Below, piece by piece: positions 34,068 to 42,753 of a DNA stretch of 64,000 nucleotides; position 1 is the first letter of the stretch, and every line of letters starts with the position of its first letter. Source of the DNA: Tepidimicrobium xylanilyticum (GTDB taxonomy: Bacteria; Bacillota; Clostridia; Tissierellales; Tepidimicrobiaceae); NCBI RefSeq assembly GCF_900106765.1, contig NZ_FNNG01000007.1, positions 76,999 to 140,998 of the forward strand. Direction: 5' to 3'. The notes beneath the pieces are model-generated. The model did not search any database, was not told where the DNA came from, and worked only from the letters and a program-made list of their open reading frames with translations. The translations under genes were made by a program, and so were the position numbers.

Positions 34068-34991
34068 TTACTCTAAGGACCAATTCCTCCATTTATATAT
34101 CTCCTTATTCCTCATAGCTCTCTGATCATATTCTTCTAAAGCCTTATTTATTTTATTGAGCAATATATCCTTTTGTTCTGGTAATTTCCCTTTTAATATC
34201 AAGGCATTAGTCTTATGGGTTGCATTGAATATAGTATTTCTCATGTGTAAGTTTTCTAACAATATCTTTTCTTCCTTAATAGAATCCAATACGCTTAATC
34301 TTTCAAATTCTCCATTCCTTATCTTTTCTACTAATTTTGCACCTTTAAAGCTCACTAAAGTAACCACTATAATCACCTGTGGATTAACCATTGACAATAA
34401 ACTAGCTGTGTCTATAGCATTTTCCTTGCTAAGTCTTTTCCCACCAAGGCCTAACATAATATAGGTTGAATAACTTATATCACATTCCTCTAGTTTAATT
34501 AAAGCCCTGTAGTTTTCCTCCCTAGTAATTCCTTTATTATGAAAAGCTAGTACTCCATCATTACCTGATTCTACTCCTATGGACAATTCTCCCATGCCAA
34601 ATTTTTTTAGCTCCAATAGCTCATCCTTGCTCTTTCTTAAAATGTCATCAGCTCTAGCAAAACTACTAATATTCTTTACCTGAGGAAAATATGTTTTTAT
34701 CAAATGGATTATTTCTATTAAAATATCGGTATCCAAACAAAAAGGATTCCCTCCCGCCATAACAACCCTTTCAACAGGCTTTTTTCTGTTTGAATAAAAT
34801 TTATTTAAAATCTTTAACCTATTCTCTATTTCTTCCAATCCAAAAAACTTAAACCTATTCCCTTGATTCAAATCACAATACAAGCATTTATCCCAACTAC
34901 ACCCCAGTGTAACAGGAACGGCTACACTATACCCCTGGGTCATTGGTACATAGAAGTATTCTCCATATTCCTTATATACCTCATCTAGCAT
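34068..34991 (-). CDS. Radical SAM protein with CX4CX2C cluster motif
   Basis: A 307-residue B12-independent radical SAM enzyme. TLGCSWDKCLYCDLNQGNR (about 29-47) holds the [4Fe-4S] ligands spaced CX4CX2C instead of the commoner CX3CX2C. RVVMAGGNPF is the following GGxP-type SAM motif, and LSIGVESGNDGVLAFHNKG fits the Elp3/HemN-like fold. The C-terminal part has no extra cluster. Relatives in anaerobes are annotated only as radical SAM proteins, so the reaction is unknown. RBS AAGGAG before ATG 34991. Stands alone; a terminator-like hairpin precedes it. Confidence 0.87.
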   Translation of the reverse strand: MLDEVYKEYGEYFYVPMTQGYSVAVPVTLGCSWDKCLYCDLNQGNRFKFFGLEEIENRLKILNKFYSNRKKPVERVVMAGGNPFCLDTDILIEIIHLIKTYFPQVKNISSFARADDILRKSKDELLELKKFGMGELSIGVESGNDGVLAFHNKGITREENYRALIKLEECDISYSTYIMLGLGGKRLSKENAIDTASLLSMVNPQVIIVVTLVSFKGAKLVEKIRNGEFERLSVLDSIKEEKILLENLHMRNTIFNATHKTNALILKGKLPEQKDILLNKINKALEEYDQRAMRNKEIYKWRNWSLE

Positions 34992-35057
34992 CTTACCACT
35001 CCTTAACTTCTAAAAATGATTATATCTAAATAAAAAATTATATGTAATTACGTAAAA

Positions 35058-35099
35058 AATATCTGTATAGGGACTTTTAATTACTGCCCTACAGATATT
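35058..35099 (-). terminator. Terminator-like hairpin upstream of the radical SAM gene
   Basis: AATATCTGTATAGGG and CCCTACAGATATT pair with a two-base bulge; the leftward reading ends in six T residues. It lies 67 bases before the radical SAM start, so it either ends a lost upstream transcript or acts as a leader attenuator. Confidence 0.6.
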
Positions 35100-35510
35100 A
35101 TGTTCATCATATACTTCCATACATTAGTACTATACTGATTTCTTATTTAATTTCAGATCTTTGAATTTAAGTTTACCATCAATAGTGCATTGGTTCAATA
35201 TTTTGCTTGCTATATAAAAAAGAAAAATATGCAATACTAATCAATAAAATTTAAATATGAGAAAATTATGTGCTATAATAAGATTGATGAGATATCAAGA
35301 GGTTCATCTTTACATAGTAGCTAATTCTCTTTATAAATAATATATCAGAAAATATTATCACATACCCAAACGAAAGGGAAATAAAAGCTACTACTATTAA
35401 AGCTACCCATACCTATGATGAAAGCACTTTTAAATCAAGCTGGTTCTATAGAAATGCTACTTATATAGCAGGGTATGGAAATAGTTCACAATCAATGATC
35501 AATTACATAT

Positions 35511-35548
35511 TATATAAAAATGCTACCAATTTGGTATCATTTTTATAT
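35511..35548. terminator. Bidirectional terminator after the kinase relic
   Basis: ATATAAAAATG-TACCAA pairs with TTGGTA-CATTTTTATAT, giving T/A-rich ends on both strands. Confidence 0.7.
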
Positions 35549-35559
35549 AATATGTAAGT

Positions 35560-36225
35560 TTAATCTAAGTACTGTATCCTCCATTTGATTGGTATATTGA
35601 TTTTTTCATCAGTTATACTGACATAAATATTATGACCCATTTGCTCAACTAACTCTCTGGTTATTGCCAAACCTAGTCCAGTACTTTTATCACCCCTTGA
35701 AACATCTGCTGTAAAAAAACGGTCAAATATATGGTTAATATAGTCTTCATTAAGATTAGATGCATCATTTATAAAAGTAGTTACGATATAACCTTTATCT
35801 TCTACTAAGGTATATGCACATACATTTTCCCATATTTTAAAGCATTTTCTATTAAGTTTAAAGAATCCTTCTTACTGCACATCAACAATAGTTGTCGGTA
35901 TATTCTCTTCAATATCAATTTTAGATTCAATCTCTTTATATATAAAATCCACATAAAGTAAGGCTAAGGTGTCAGAAATTATATTGCTTAAGTTTATCGA
36001 TTTTAGCTCAAATTTGTACTCCCCTGCTTCAAATCTAGATAAATCGTAAAAATTGGATATTAATCTTTGTAAAGATTTCACCCTTTTTTCAATAATATCT
36101 AATTATTTCTTTTTTCTAATGCCAGATTTTCATCTTCAAGTAATTGCATATAGCCAAGTATAGATGTAAGGGGTATTCTTAAATCGTGAGACATATTAGC
36201 AATAGCACACCTTAGCTCCAATTCC
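35560..36225 (-). pseudogene. Decayed sensor histidine kinase
   Basis: Three pieces of one histidine kinase lie in order in different frames: ANMSHDLRIPLTSILGYMQL (phosphoacceptor His, near 36190), then SLQRLISNFYDLSRFEAGEY and the following helix (about 35872-36081), then DRFFTADVSRGDKSTGLGLA with ITRELVEQMGHNIYVSITD (ATP-binding G2 box, ending at 35560). Frameshifts and a stop separate them, and most of the N and F boxes are missing. The sensing region upstream is gone. Confidence 0.85.
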
Positions 36226-37009
36226 ATGTTTCTATAAGGTATAAGTAATTCTATGCTTTAAAGAAAATTGGTTATATCTAACCTGACGAGAAATCTTTAA
36301 CCGTATAATAATACTTTTATACCTTGATTTTATGTTTGGTAAAACTATTCTATGTATTAATTAATTGGATTACAGACTTTAATCAAGTCTATAAGGCTAA
36401 AGCCTATAACCTGGGTTTTCTTTCCGTTTTCAAGTTTCATACTTAATCATTTCTCTTAATATCTCCCTAGAAAATATTTGCATAAAAATGCTCCTTTCTA
36501 GTTTAAATTTCATTCTGATTCTTGCTAAAAAGTTAAATAATCATAACTTTGAATTAATCCTTTATCTTTCTTTAAGCCCCTAACCTAAACCATCGGTTAA
36601 TGGTATTAGGTATTAAATTATTCTGGATATCTCTTTCCTCAATTTGAACAACCCACTATTAGTTTTTACTAAATTAGTGTTTGATTGTCCAAATTGATTA
36701 GGCTTAATAGTAAACAATTATACAGAGCAATAGAAGGATAAGCAGATATATTATAGACAATTATGTGGATTGATAATTAACAAATATATCAATAAATAGG
36801 ATAGAAATAGTCGCTATATTGTAATATAATTGGTATGTTAAATAAATAACAAAGTAAGGTAAATCCATTATTCCTCACGGATAAGTATTTAATGAATAGT
36901 ATTTTATTATTAATGGAAATATATTGTATAAACCCCAGTAATATCTTACATATTTAGAAAGTTATAATGAAAAGTTTAAATAAATATTTACAAATAAAGG
37001 AGGTAAAAA
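36226..37009. other. Gene-free region upstream of the SDR gene
   Basis: AT-rich with no intact gene. It contains hairpin-repeat copy 2 (36487-36534), a short leftward frame after that copy (MQIFSREILREMIKYET then stop) that might be a transposase start relic, and a perfect-looking palindrome ACCTAAACCAT/ATGGTATTAGGT at 36583-36611 of unknown role. Confidence 0.45.
36487..36534. repeat. Dispersed hairpin repeat, copy 2 (decayed)
   Basis: CTCCTTTCTAGTTTAAAT matches copies 1 and 3 closely, but the 3' arm is eroded (GCTAAAAAGTT instead of CTAGAAAAGAGA). Read leftward it gives AAAGGAG seven bases before an ATG. Confidence 0.6.
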
Positions 37010-37768
37010 ATGAAATTAAAGGATAAAGTTGTAATATTAACAGGGGCAAGCTCTGGCATGGGAAGGGCAGGAGCTTTAAAATTTGCAGAAGAAGGAGCAA
37101 GAGTCGTAGCAATTGCTAGAAGAAAAGAAAAATTAGAGGAATTAGTAGAGGCTTCTAAAAATCTAAGTGGCCAGATTCATGCTTTACCAGGAGATGTATC
37201 AATTGATGAGGATATAAATAGAATAGTGAAAAAAACAATAGGGAAGTTTGGAAGAATCGACGTTTTGGTAAATAATGCAGGTATATTAGATGATTATCTT
37301 TCTGCAGATAATATGACGGATGAAATGTGGAATAAGGTCTTAGATGTAAATTTAACTGGTCCAATGAAATTAATAAGAAGTGTAATAAATTATATGATTG
37401 ATCAGGGATCTGGTAATATCATAAATATAGCTTCTATAGGAGGCTTATACGGTGCCCGAGGAGGCATGGCCTATGTTACATCTAAGCACGGAATGATAGG
37501 AATGACTAAGCATATTGGCTATATGTTCCAAGATAAAGGAATAAGATGCAACGCCATAGCTCCAGGTAGTGTAAAGACTGAAATTGGAGACTCTGTAGGA
37601 AATCCAAATAAGGCAGTATTAGACAAACTGATGACAGGTCTTCAAATCCTTCCAGTAGCCGGTGAAGCAGAAGATATTGCTAATATAATGGTATTTTTAG
37701 CTTCTGATGAGTCACGGTTTATAAATGGAGCAACAATTGTAGCTGACGGAGGATGGACTGCTTTTTAA
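37010..37768 (+). CDS. Short-chain dehydrogenase/reductase (FabG-like SDR)
   Basis: A 252-residue classical SDR. It has the cofactor loop TGASSGMGRAG (about 11-21), NNAG (about 87-90), a catalytic Ser in NIASIGG, and Tyr-x3-Lys in YVTSKHG (about 154-160). The C terminus reads FINGATIVADGGWTAF, typical of FabG-like oxidoreductases. ARRKEK after strand 2 suggests NADP preference. No acyl-carrier or fatty-acid genes are adjacent, so the substrate is open. RBS AAAGGAGG, single gene, strong terminator. Confidence 0.9.
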   Translation: MKLKDKVVILTGASSGMGRAGALKFAEEGARVVAIARRKEKLEELVEASKNLSGQIHALPGDVSIDEDINRIVKKTIGKFGRIDVLVNNAGILDDYLSADNMTDEMWNKVLDVNLTGPMKLIRSVINYMIDQGSGNIINIASIGGLYGARGGMAYVTSKHGMIGMTKHIGYMFQDKGIRCNAIAPGSVKTEIGDSVGNPNKAVLDKLMTGLQILPVAGEAEDIANIMVFLASDESRFINGATIVADGGWTAF

Positions 37769-37793
37769 TGATAAAAAACTAATCTTTTTCAAT

Positions 37794-37834
37794 AGTTGGG
37801 GCGGGATTACGAAAATCCCGCCCTAACTGTTTTT
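37794..37834 (+). terminator. Terminator of the SDR gene
   Basis: AGTTGGGGCGGGATT pairs with AATCCCGCCC-TAACT (37794-37828) and is followed by GTTTTT. It is the most GC-rich stem in the window. Confidence 0.9.
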
Positions 37835-38170
37835 AACCTTAATTTTGCATCTATTTAATCCCCGCCCTTTTACAATCAAGCACTAATTCTGTAAAGTAAA
37901 ACCAATGGAATTTGTCTAAAAGGAATAGTAGAAACGTTAGTAGAAAAATATTAACATTTTACCTTAAACAAGGGTAAAATAAAAGCCTATGATAATGGAA
38001 AATCAGTGAGTTTTGGTCCAAAAAACAAAATGTTAATCCGATATTGTTATCCAATAGATTCACAGCTTTGCAGATTTTTATGTTAAAATATTATTAAAGA
38101 TATATTTTACTTTTACTCTGGGATTTTAAAAAGGGGTATTAGACGGAATTAACTGAGGAGGACAGAAAAT
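37835..38170. other. Intergenic region before the MATE gene
   Basis: No intact gene. A short frame (AYDNGKSVSFGPKNKMLIRY) around 37985-38050 may be a gene relic. The MATE promoter should lie near 38080-38140; GAGGAGG at 38155-38161 is its RBS. Confidence 0.4.
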
Positions 38171-39505
38171 TTGACAGAAGGAAAAATTTCAAAAAAAATA
38201 ATATTATTCGCATTCCCAATCTTTTTAGGTAGGCTGTTTCAGCAACTTTATAACGTTGTAGATTCCCTTGTAGTTGGTAATGTGCTTGGTAAGGAAGCGC
38301 TTGCAGCAGTAAGTTCTACAGGCAGTCTTATTTTTTTAATCGTAGGATTTATTAATGGAATCTTTATAGGATCATCAGTTTTGATCTCTCAGTACTTTGG
38401 TGCAGATGACAAAAAAAAGCTTTCTACTGCAGTCCACACCACTATTGCCTTTGGATTTATAGCTGGAATTATAATTACAATCATTGGAGTAGGATTTACG
38501 CCATTGTTTTTGAGATTAATGGGCACTCCAAATGATGTGTTTAGAGATGCAGTAACATATCTGAGATTATATTTTGCTGGGGGAATAGGAATTGTTATGT
38601 ACAATGCCTGTATGGGGATATTTCAGGCAATTGGTGATAGTAAACGACCACTATACTATCTGATAATAGCTTCAATTGTAAACGTAGTGTTGGACCTATT
38701 ATTTGTAGCTGTATACGATTTTGGTATAGGAGGTGCAGCTATTGCGACAGTAATTTCCCAATTTGTTAGCCTAATTCTTGCATTTGTAAAACTGACAAAG
38801 GTTGATAGCTGTTATAAGATATACATAAAGAGTATAAAAATTGACTATAATATGCTCAAAAGCCTAATAAAAATTGGCTTTCCTACGGGAATCCAAAATT
38901 CAGTAATTTCTTTTGCTAATGTAGTAGTTCAGACAAATATTAATAGCTTTGGATCCGTTGCTATGGCAGGTAGTGGCAGTTATTCAAAACTTGAAGGATT
39001 CTCTTTTTTGCCTATTACTAGCTTTAGCTTAGCTCTTACAACCTTTATTGGACAGAATCTTGGGGCTAAAAAATATGATCGAGCTAAAAAAGGTGCTCGC
39101 TTTGGAATAATAGTTGGAGTATCTTTAGCAGAAATTATTGGTATTTTTATATGGATATTTGCCCCTAAGCTAATAGGGTTCTTTAGTTCTGACCCAGAAG
39201 TTATAAGATATGGGGTCATGCAAGCAAGAACCATAAGCTTCTTTTACTTTTTATTGGCACTTTCCCATTGCATTTCTGGAATACTCCGTGGAGCTGGTAA
39301 AACTAATGTCCCTATGTTAGTAATGTTAATAAGCTGGTGTTTAATTAGGATATCCTACATAACCATAATGGTTAAAATAATAGCAGACATAAGGGTTGTT
39401 TATTGGGCATATCCTCTTACTTGGACTATTAGCTCGATAATTTTTATCATCTACTATAAAAAAACTAACTGGATGATGCCACATAAAGATTCACAGCTAA
39501 TCTAA
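38171..39505 (+). CDS. MATE family efflux transporter
   Basis: A 444-residue membrane protein with 12 helices in two related halves. FAFPIFLGRLFQQLYNVVDS (about 13-32) and LVVGNVLGKEALAAVSSTGS open the first half as in NorM/DinF-type MATE exporters; IGFPTGIQNSVISFANVVVQ starts the second half. These pumps export drugs or metabolites using sodium or protons. TTG start at 38171, 10 bases after GAGGAGG. Single gene. Substrate unknown. Confidence 0.9.
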   Translation: MTEGKISKKIILFAFPIFLGRLFQQLYNVVDSLVVGNVLGKEALAAVSSTGSLIFLIVGFINGIFIGSSVLISQYFGADDKKKLSTAVHTTIAFGFIAGIIITIIGVGFTPLFLRLMGTPNDVFRDAVTYLRLYFAGGIGIVMYNACMGIFQAIGDSKRPLYYLIIASIVNVVLDLLFVAVYDFGIGGAAIATVISQFVSLILAFVKLTKVDSCYKIYIKSIKIDYNMLKSLIKIGFPTGIQNSVISFANVVVQTNINSFGSVAMAGSGSYSKLEGFSFLPITSFSLALTTFIGQNLGAKKYDRAKKGARFGIIVGVSLAEIIGIFIWIFAPKLIGFFSSDPEVIRYGVMQARTISFFYFLLALSHCISGILRGAGKTNVPMLVMLISWCLIRISYITIMVKIIADIRVVYWAYPLTWTISSIIFIIYYKKTNWMMPHKDSQLI

Positions 39506-39675
39506 ATCAATTAACTTTTCTTTAACCCATATAGCTTATACTATACTGAGATTGGACTATCAATTTTATCAATAATAAAGTTGCTTCTATAAAGATATAC
39601 TATTATTCCTAATCATATTTAATGATATAATTAAGAGTAGTCAAATAGCTAATGGATTCGATAAGGAGGAAAAGT

Positions 39676-40482
39676 ATGGATATTAAACTCAGTGTGGATA
39701 TAATTGAATCGTATTTAGATTTAGACCGTAAACCAGTAGGAGTTAAATTTTTTTTCGATAAGGACGAATTCAAAAAATTTGATGTTCCTCAAAGAGATCG
39801 CAAAGTAACCTATTGTAACTCAGTACAACTTGCAAGTAAAGGTAAATCTATGAAGCTAACTAAAGAAAATCAAGCATGTCCTAATGGAGCAATGGCTCTA
39901 AAGATGAGAGAAATACCCGAACCAATGGCAAGTGGTAAAGCAAGGTTTAGTAAAAACATCTATCACGACATAGAAATATCAAAAAGCATTAGCGATAGCA
40001 TGTTATTCTTAAAAGAAGAACCTGTTGGATATGCAGTTATGCCCCTTGATGACTATGAAGAAGCACCCCATGTTGTAATTGTAGTAAGCAGCCCATATAA
40101 TATCATGCGAATGATACAGGGACATGCCTACTTTAATGGTTATACATCTAACTTAAGGACTTGTGGGCTTCAAGCAGTTTGTCAGGACTTGACTACCTAT
40201 CCATATAATACTAAGGATATCAATATTACGTTATTATGTCCTGGAACTCGCTTAGTTGCAAACTGGAAAATTAATGAAATAGGAATTGGCATTCCTTTCG
40301 AAAAATGGTATGAGGTTGTAGAAGGCGTTAAAGAAACAGCTAACCCATTTGAAAGAAATAATATGAAGGAAGGTATTGTAGAGAGATTAAAAGAACGCGG
40401 ATTAGATGCTAGCGTTATAAGATTCAATGAAAATTATGATGATGGATCTTATTCTGGGGGGAAAATCGAGATTAAAGAATAG
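39676..40482 (+). CDS. DUF169 family protein
   Basis: A 268-residue cytoplasmic protein of the DUF169 family, common in anaerobes and archaea, function unknown. Recognisable blocks: LDRKPVGVKFFFDKDEF near the N terminus, YCNSVQLASKGKSMKLTKEN with Cys, then NQACPNGAMAL, EEPVGYAVMPLDDYEEAPHV, and LRTCGLQAVCQDLTTYPYN. Four conserved-looking Cys could bind a metal or cluster. ATG 39676 follows AAGGAGG; an upstream in-frame start at 39652 lacks an RBS. Stands alone, terminator downstream. Confidence 0.85.
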   Translation: MDIKLSVDIIESYLDLDRKPVGVKFFFDKDEFKKFDVPQRDRKVTYCNSVQLASKGKSMKLTKENQACPNGAMALKMREIPEPMASGKARFSKNIYHDIEISKSISDSMLFLKEEPVGYAVMPLDDYEEAPHVVIVVSSPYNIMRMIQGHAYFNGYTSNLRTCGLQAVCQDLTTYPYNTKDINITLLCPGTRLVANWKINEIGIGIPFEKWYEVVEGVKETANPFERNNMKEGIVERLKERGLDASVIRFNENYDDGSYSGGKIEIKE

Positions 40483-40547
40483 CATTATACAATAGAATAT
40501 ATAACACTATATACTCCCATTACTTAGCAATAAACTATTACAGGAAT

Positions 40548-40584
40548 AAAATCAAGTGGTATTTACACCACTTGATTTTTTATA
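40548..40584 (+). terminator. Terminator of the DUF169 gene
   Basis: AAAATCAAGTGG (40548-40559) pairs with CCACTTGATTTT (40568-40579) and runs into T residues. Confidence 0.85.
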
Positions 40585-40759
40585 CTTATGTTAATTATCT
40601 ATTCTGTCTAGTCAATGGTTCCACCCTTTATTCTCCGCATATTATCAAACTTTCCTGCTATTTCTATATCTTGAGTTGCTATGACCTTGTAGGAATCTTA
40701 GTTTGATGTATGTTCATAGTCTGCTCTATAATTTCCTTCAATTATTTGTCCTAATAAAC

Positions 40760-41398
40760 CTACTTTTTCAAGAACAAATCTTTCCTCTTTAACCCATTTA
40801 ATTTAACTGTCTTTCGCCATCCTATTTCTGCAGCCAGTTTATATAGAATTCTTGGGAAGTTTGGTGTAATGAATAGATCTTCCCCTGATGAACCTTTTAA
40901 TATGTTTCTTGCAAGTTTTTCAAAGGCTAGCCCTAAATTTTTCTTAGGTCCATGACCAATTGGTACATTTTTTACTGCTGTAATCATACCACCTGCACCA
41001 ACTCCGATACCCTGTCCCCACCCCAGTCCTGCTTTTTTGCACCAATTCTTCATCATTTCAATTGCCAAAGCATTCTGATGACCTTCATAAAATCCGCAGT
41101 TTATAATAGAATAGACAATAATATTCTTTTCTTTTATAGTTGAAAAAAAGCCTTCTAACTGAATAAGACAATTCAACATATGGGATGGGATGCCATCTAC
41201 ATATATGGGAAAAGCAAACACTAGAACATTATTTTCTGCCAGTGTCTCCATTTCTTCTCCATCCAATTGCGGTTTTCTAAAGTGATATTCAGAAATTGAA
41301 ATATCATCATGGTCTAGAAAGCTCCTCAGCTCATAGAGGAGACAAGCTGAAGCGCTATCTTTAACTTTGGAGCTTCCGTTTATAAGGGCAATTTTCAT
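40760..41398 (-). CDS. NAD(P)H-dependent FMN reductase/flavodoxin-like protein
   Basis: A 212-residue flavodoxin-fold protein. IALINGSSKVKDSASACLLY (about 3-22) is the FMN phosphate loop and NNVLVFAFPIYVDGIPSHML (about 55-74) the conserved FP(x)Y/VDGIP region. The C-terminal half (GLGWGQGIGVGAGGMITAV) fits multi-meric NADPH:FMN reductases. Downstream partner of the Fe-S flavoprotein, overlapping it by four bases (ATGA), in a TetR-controlled operon. Electron acceptor or substrate unknown. Confidence 0.83.
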   Translation of the reverse strand: MKIALINGSSKVKDSASACLLYELRSFLDHDDISISEYHFRKPQLDGEEMETLAENNVLVFAFPIYVDGIPSHMLNCLIQLEGFFSTIKEKNIIVYSIINCGFYEGHQNALAIEMMKNWCKKAGLGWGQGIGVGAGGMITAVKNVPIGHGPKKNLGLAFEKLARNILKGSSGEDLFITPNFPRILYKLAAEIGWRKTVKLNGLKRKDLFLKK

Positions 41399-41898
41399 AA
41401 TATTTTTCCCTCCATTTCGGTGATATTATCAACAAATATAACTCTATATACATTACAATCTAAGTTTATAGCATTTGCTTTTACCAATCTTAAAGCAGTT
41501 TGTTTTTCATCTTCTGTAATGCTTTCCCCATAAAACCATACCTGCAAGTTAAAGATATTATCATATCGTCTTCTATGATGCATTTCTCCATTCCTTATTA
41601 CAAAATAAGGATGGATGTAGGAAATACTTCGGTCTAATACATTTTTTACAAATGGACTAAATCCACCATAACAGCATTTACTAATAATAATTACATCTTT
41701 ACATTTTGATAAATACTCTCCCATATCTCCATACTTATCCCGGATTACACAGGCTGCAGGTGTCTTTACCCAACAACCAAAGCACCCTATGCAATGATGT
41801 ATTGTTCCATCATCTGAAATAACCATTGTGTCACTTAATAAATCAGGAAATAACTTTTGAAAATCCTCTGTTTCTAAATCATGTATAACTAATCTCAT
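41395..41898 (-). CDS. Iron-sulfur flavoprotein-like NAD(P)H oxidoreductase
   Basis: A 167-residue flavodoxin-like protein with a Cys cluster (HHCIGCFGCWVKTPAAC, about 34-50) inserted after the first loop, as in iron-sulfur flavoproteins of clostridia and methanogens. VIIISKCCYGGFSPFVKNVL follows. It would shuttle electrons between ferredoxin-type donors and FMN. ATG 41898 is chosen from GAGGTG spacing; ATG 41904 and 41940 are in frame. Middle gene of TetR, Fe-S flavoprotein, flavodoxin-like reductase. Confidence 0.83.
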   Translation of the reverse strand: MRLVIHDLETEDFQKLFPDLLSDTMVISDDGTIHHCIGCFGCWVKTPAACVIRDKYGDMGEYLSKCKDVIIISKCCYGGFSPFVKNVLDRSISYIHPYFVIRNGEMHHRRRYDNIFNLQVWFYGESITEDEKQTALRLVKANAINLDCNVYRVIFVDNITEMEGKIL

Positions 41899-41946
41899 TT
41901 TCATCACCTCTTTTATACATAATAACCCCTCATTAACCACAATTTT

Positions 41947-42516
41947 TTAAAGCTTCCCCTTCTTCCACAATCTTGATATGATAACATCTTGCCCCATTTC
42001 CATAAGGATTTCGATAAAATATTCATTAGTTTTATCTTCAAGGATACCAGCACAAAGAAAAGCAGAAAGCCCATGGGTAAAGATATGCATTTTATTAAGA
42101 ATCTGCTTTAATTCCATATCATCAAAATCTTTCAAAGTTTCCTCCATCTTCATCAATTTTATATTCCTATCTTCAAAGCTTTCAAAAAGGGATTTGTATT
42201 TGCTGTTTTCCATAAAAAGAGTCTTATAAATCATGGTATAATCCCTTGCAAAGCAAAGAAGGCCAACTCCTATATTTAAAAACTTGTTTTCCGTGTATTC
42301 CTTTTCTGTATATACTCTCAATATGTCAAATGCATTCTCCAACACCTTCTGTTTTAACTCGTCCATATTCTTAAAGTTTGCATAGATAGGTGCAGTGGAA
42401 CATCCCATATGGGATGCTACATTCCTGGCAGTAACACTATCTATGCCTTTATTTTTAAATATATTGAAAGCAGCTTCAAGGATTTCTTCCCCTGTAAAAA
42501 CAGTTTTTCTTGCCAT
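41947..42516 (-). CDS. TetR-family regulator
   Basis: A 189-residue repressor-type regulator. The N-terminal helix-turn-helix reads ILEAAFNIFKNKGIDSVTAR and NVASHMGCSTAPIYANFKNM; the C-terminal two-thirds is the variable ligand-binding helical domain. It leads an operon with two flavoproteins and an imperfect palindrome lies just upstream, so autoregulation is likely. The inducer is unknown; a quinone, nitro or other electrophilic compound handled by the flavoproteins would fit, as an inference. RBS AGGAGG before ATG 42516. Confidence 0.88.
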   Translation of the reverse strand: MARKTVFTGEEILEAAFNIFKNKGIDSVTARNVASHMGCSTAPIYANFKNMDELKQKVLENAFDILRVYTEKEYTENKFLNIGVGLLCFARDYTMIYKTLFMENSKYKSLFESFEDRNIKLMKMEETLKDFDDMELKQILNKMHIFTHGLSAFLCAGILEDKTNEYFIEILMEMGQDVIISRLWKKGKL

Positions 42517-42558
42517 ACTATCCTCCTAAAAGCAGTGTTTATAAAATGAACATTTTTA

Positions 42559-42588
42559 AATAACATACGTTATGTAACATATGTTATT
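42559..42588. promoter_or_regulatory. Probable TetR operator
   Basis: AATAACATA (42559-42567) is mirrored by TATGTTATT (42580-42588), with a second internal repeat (ATACGTTATGTAACATAT). It sits 43-72 bases before the TetR gene start, the usual place for an autoregulatory operator. Confidence 0.65.
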
Positions 42589-42731
42589 TTATCACTAGCA
42601 AAAACTTCTGTCAATAATTGTTTTATCTTTTCCAAACATTTTGAAAAATTATAAATATGTTAAATTCATCATTGTAATTTAACCATCTTTTGTTGGTCTG
42701 AGGAAATAAATACAAGGCAAAAAATTTAAAA

Positions 42732-42752
42732 ACAGTAGACTAAATCTACTGT
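42732..42752 (-). terminator. Terminator of the second FecBCD-type operon
   Basis: ACAGTAGA pairs with TCTACTGT around a five-base loop; the leftward reading continues TTTTTAAATTTTTT. Confidence 0.8.
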
Positions 42753-42753
42753 C

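Larger units (their letters stand above)
34992..35559. other. Gene-poor stretch upstream of the radical SAM gene
   Basis: No intact gene. It holds two hairpins (35058-35099 and 35511-35548) and short degraded frames, for example a leftward one ending KLKFKDLKLNKKSV near 35140 and a rightward one (THTYDESTFKSSWFYRN) near 35410-35460. I recognise neither. Confidence 0.45.

Noticed and set aside
40585-40759. A leftward gene relic (SYKVIATQDIEIAGKFDNMR) after the flavoprotein gene
   Set aside because: The frame looks protein-like but contains stops and I cannot assign a family, so it is not listed as a feature.
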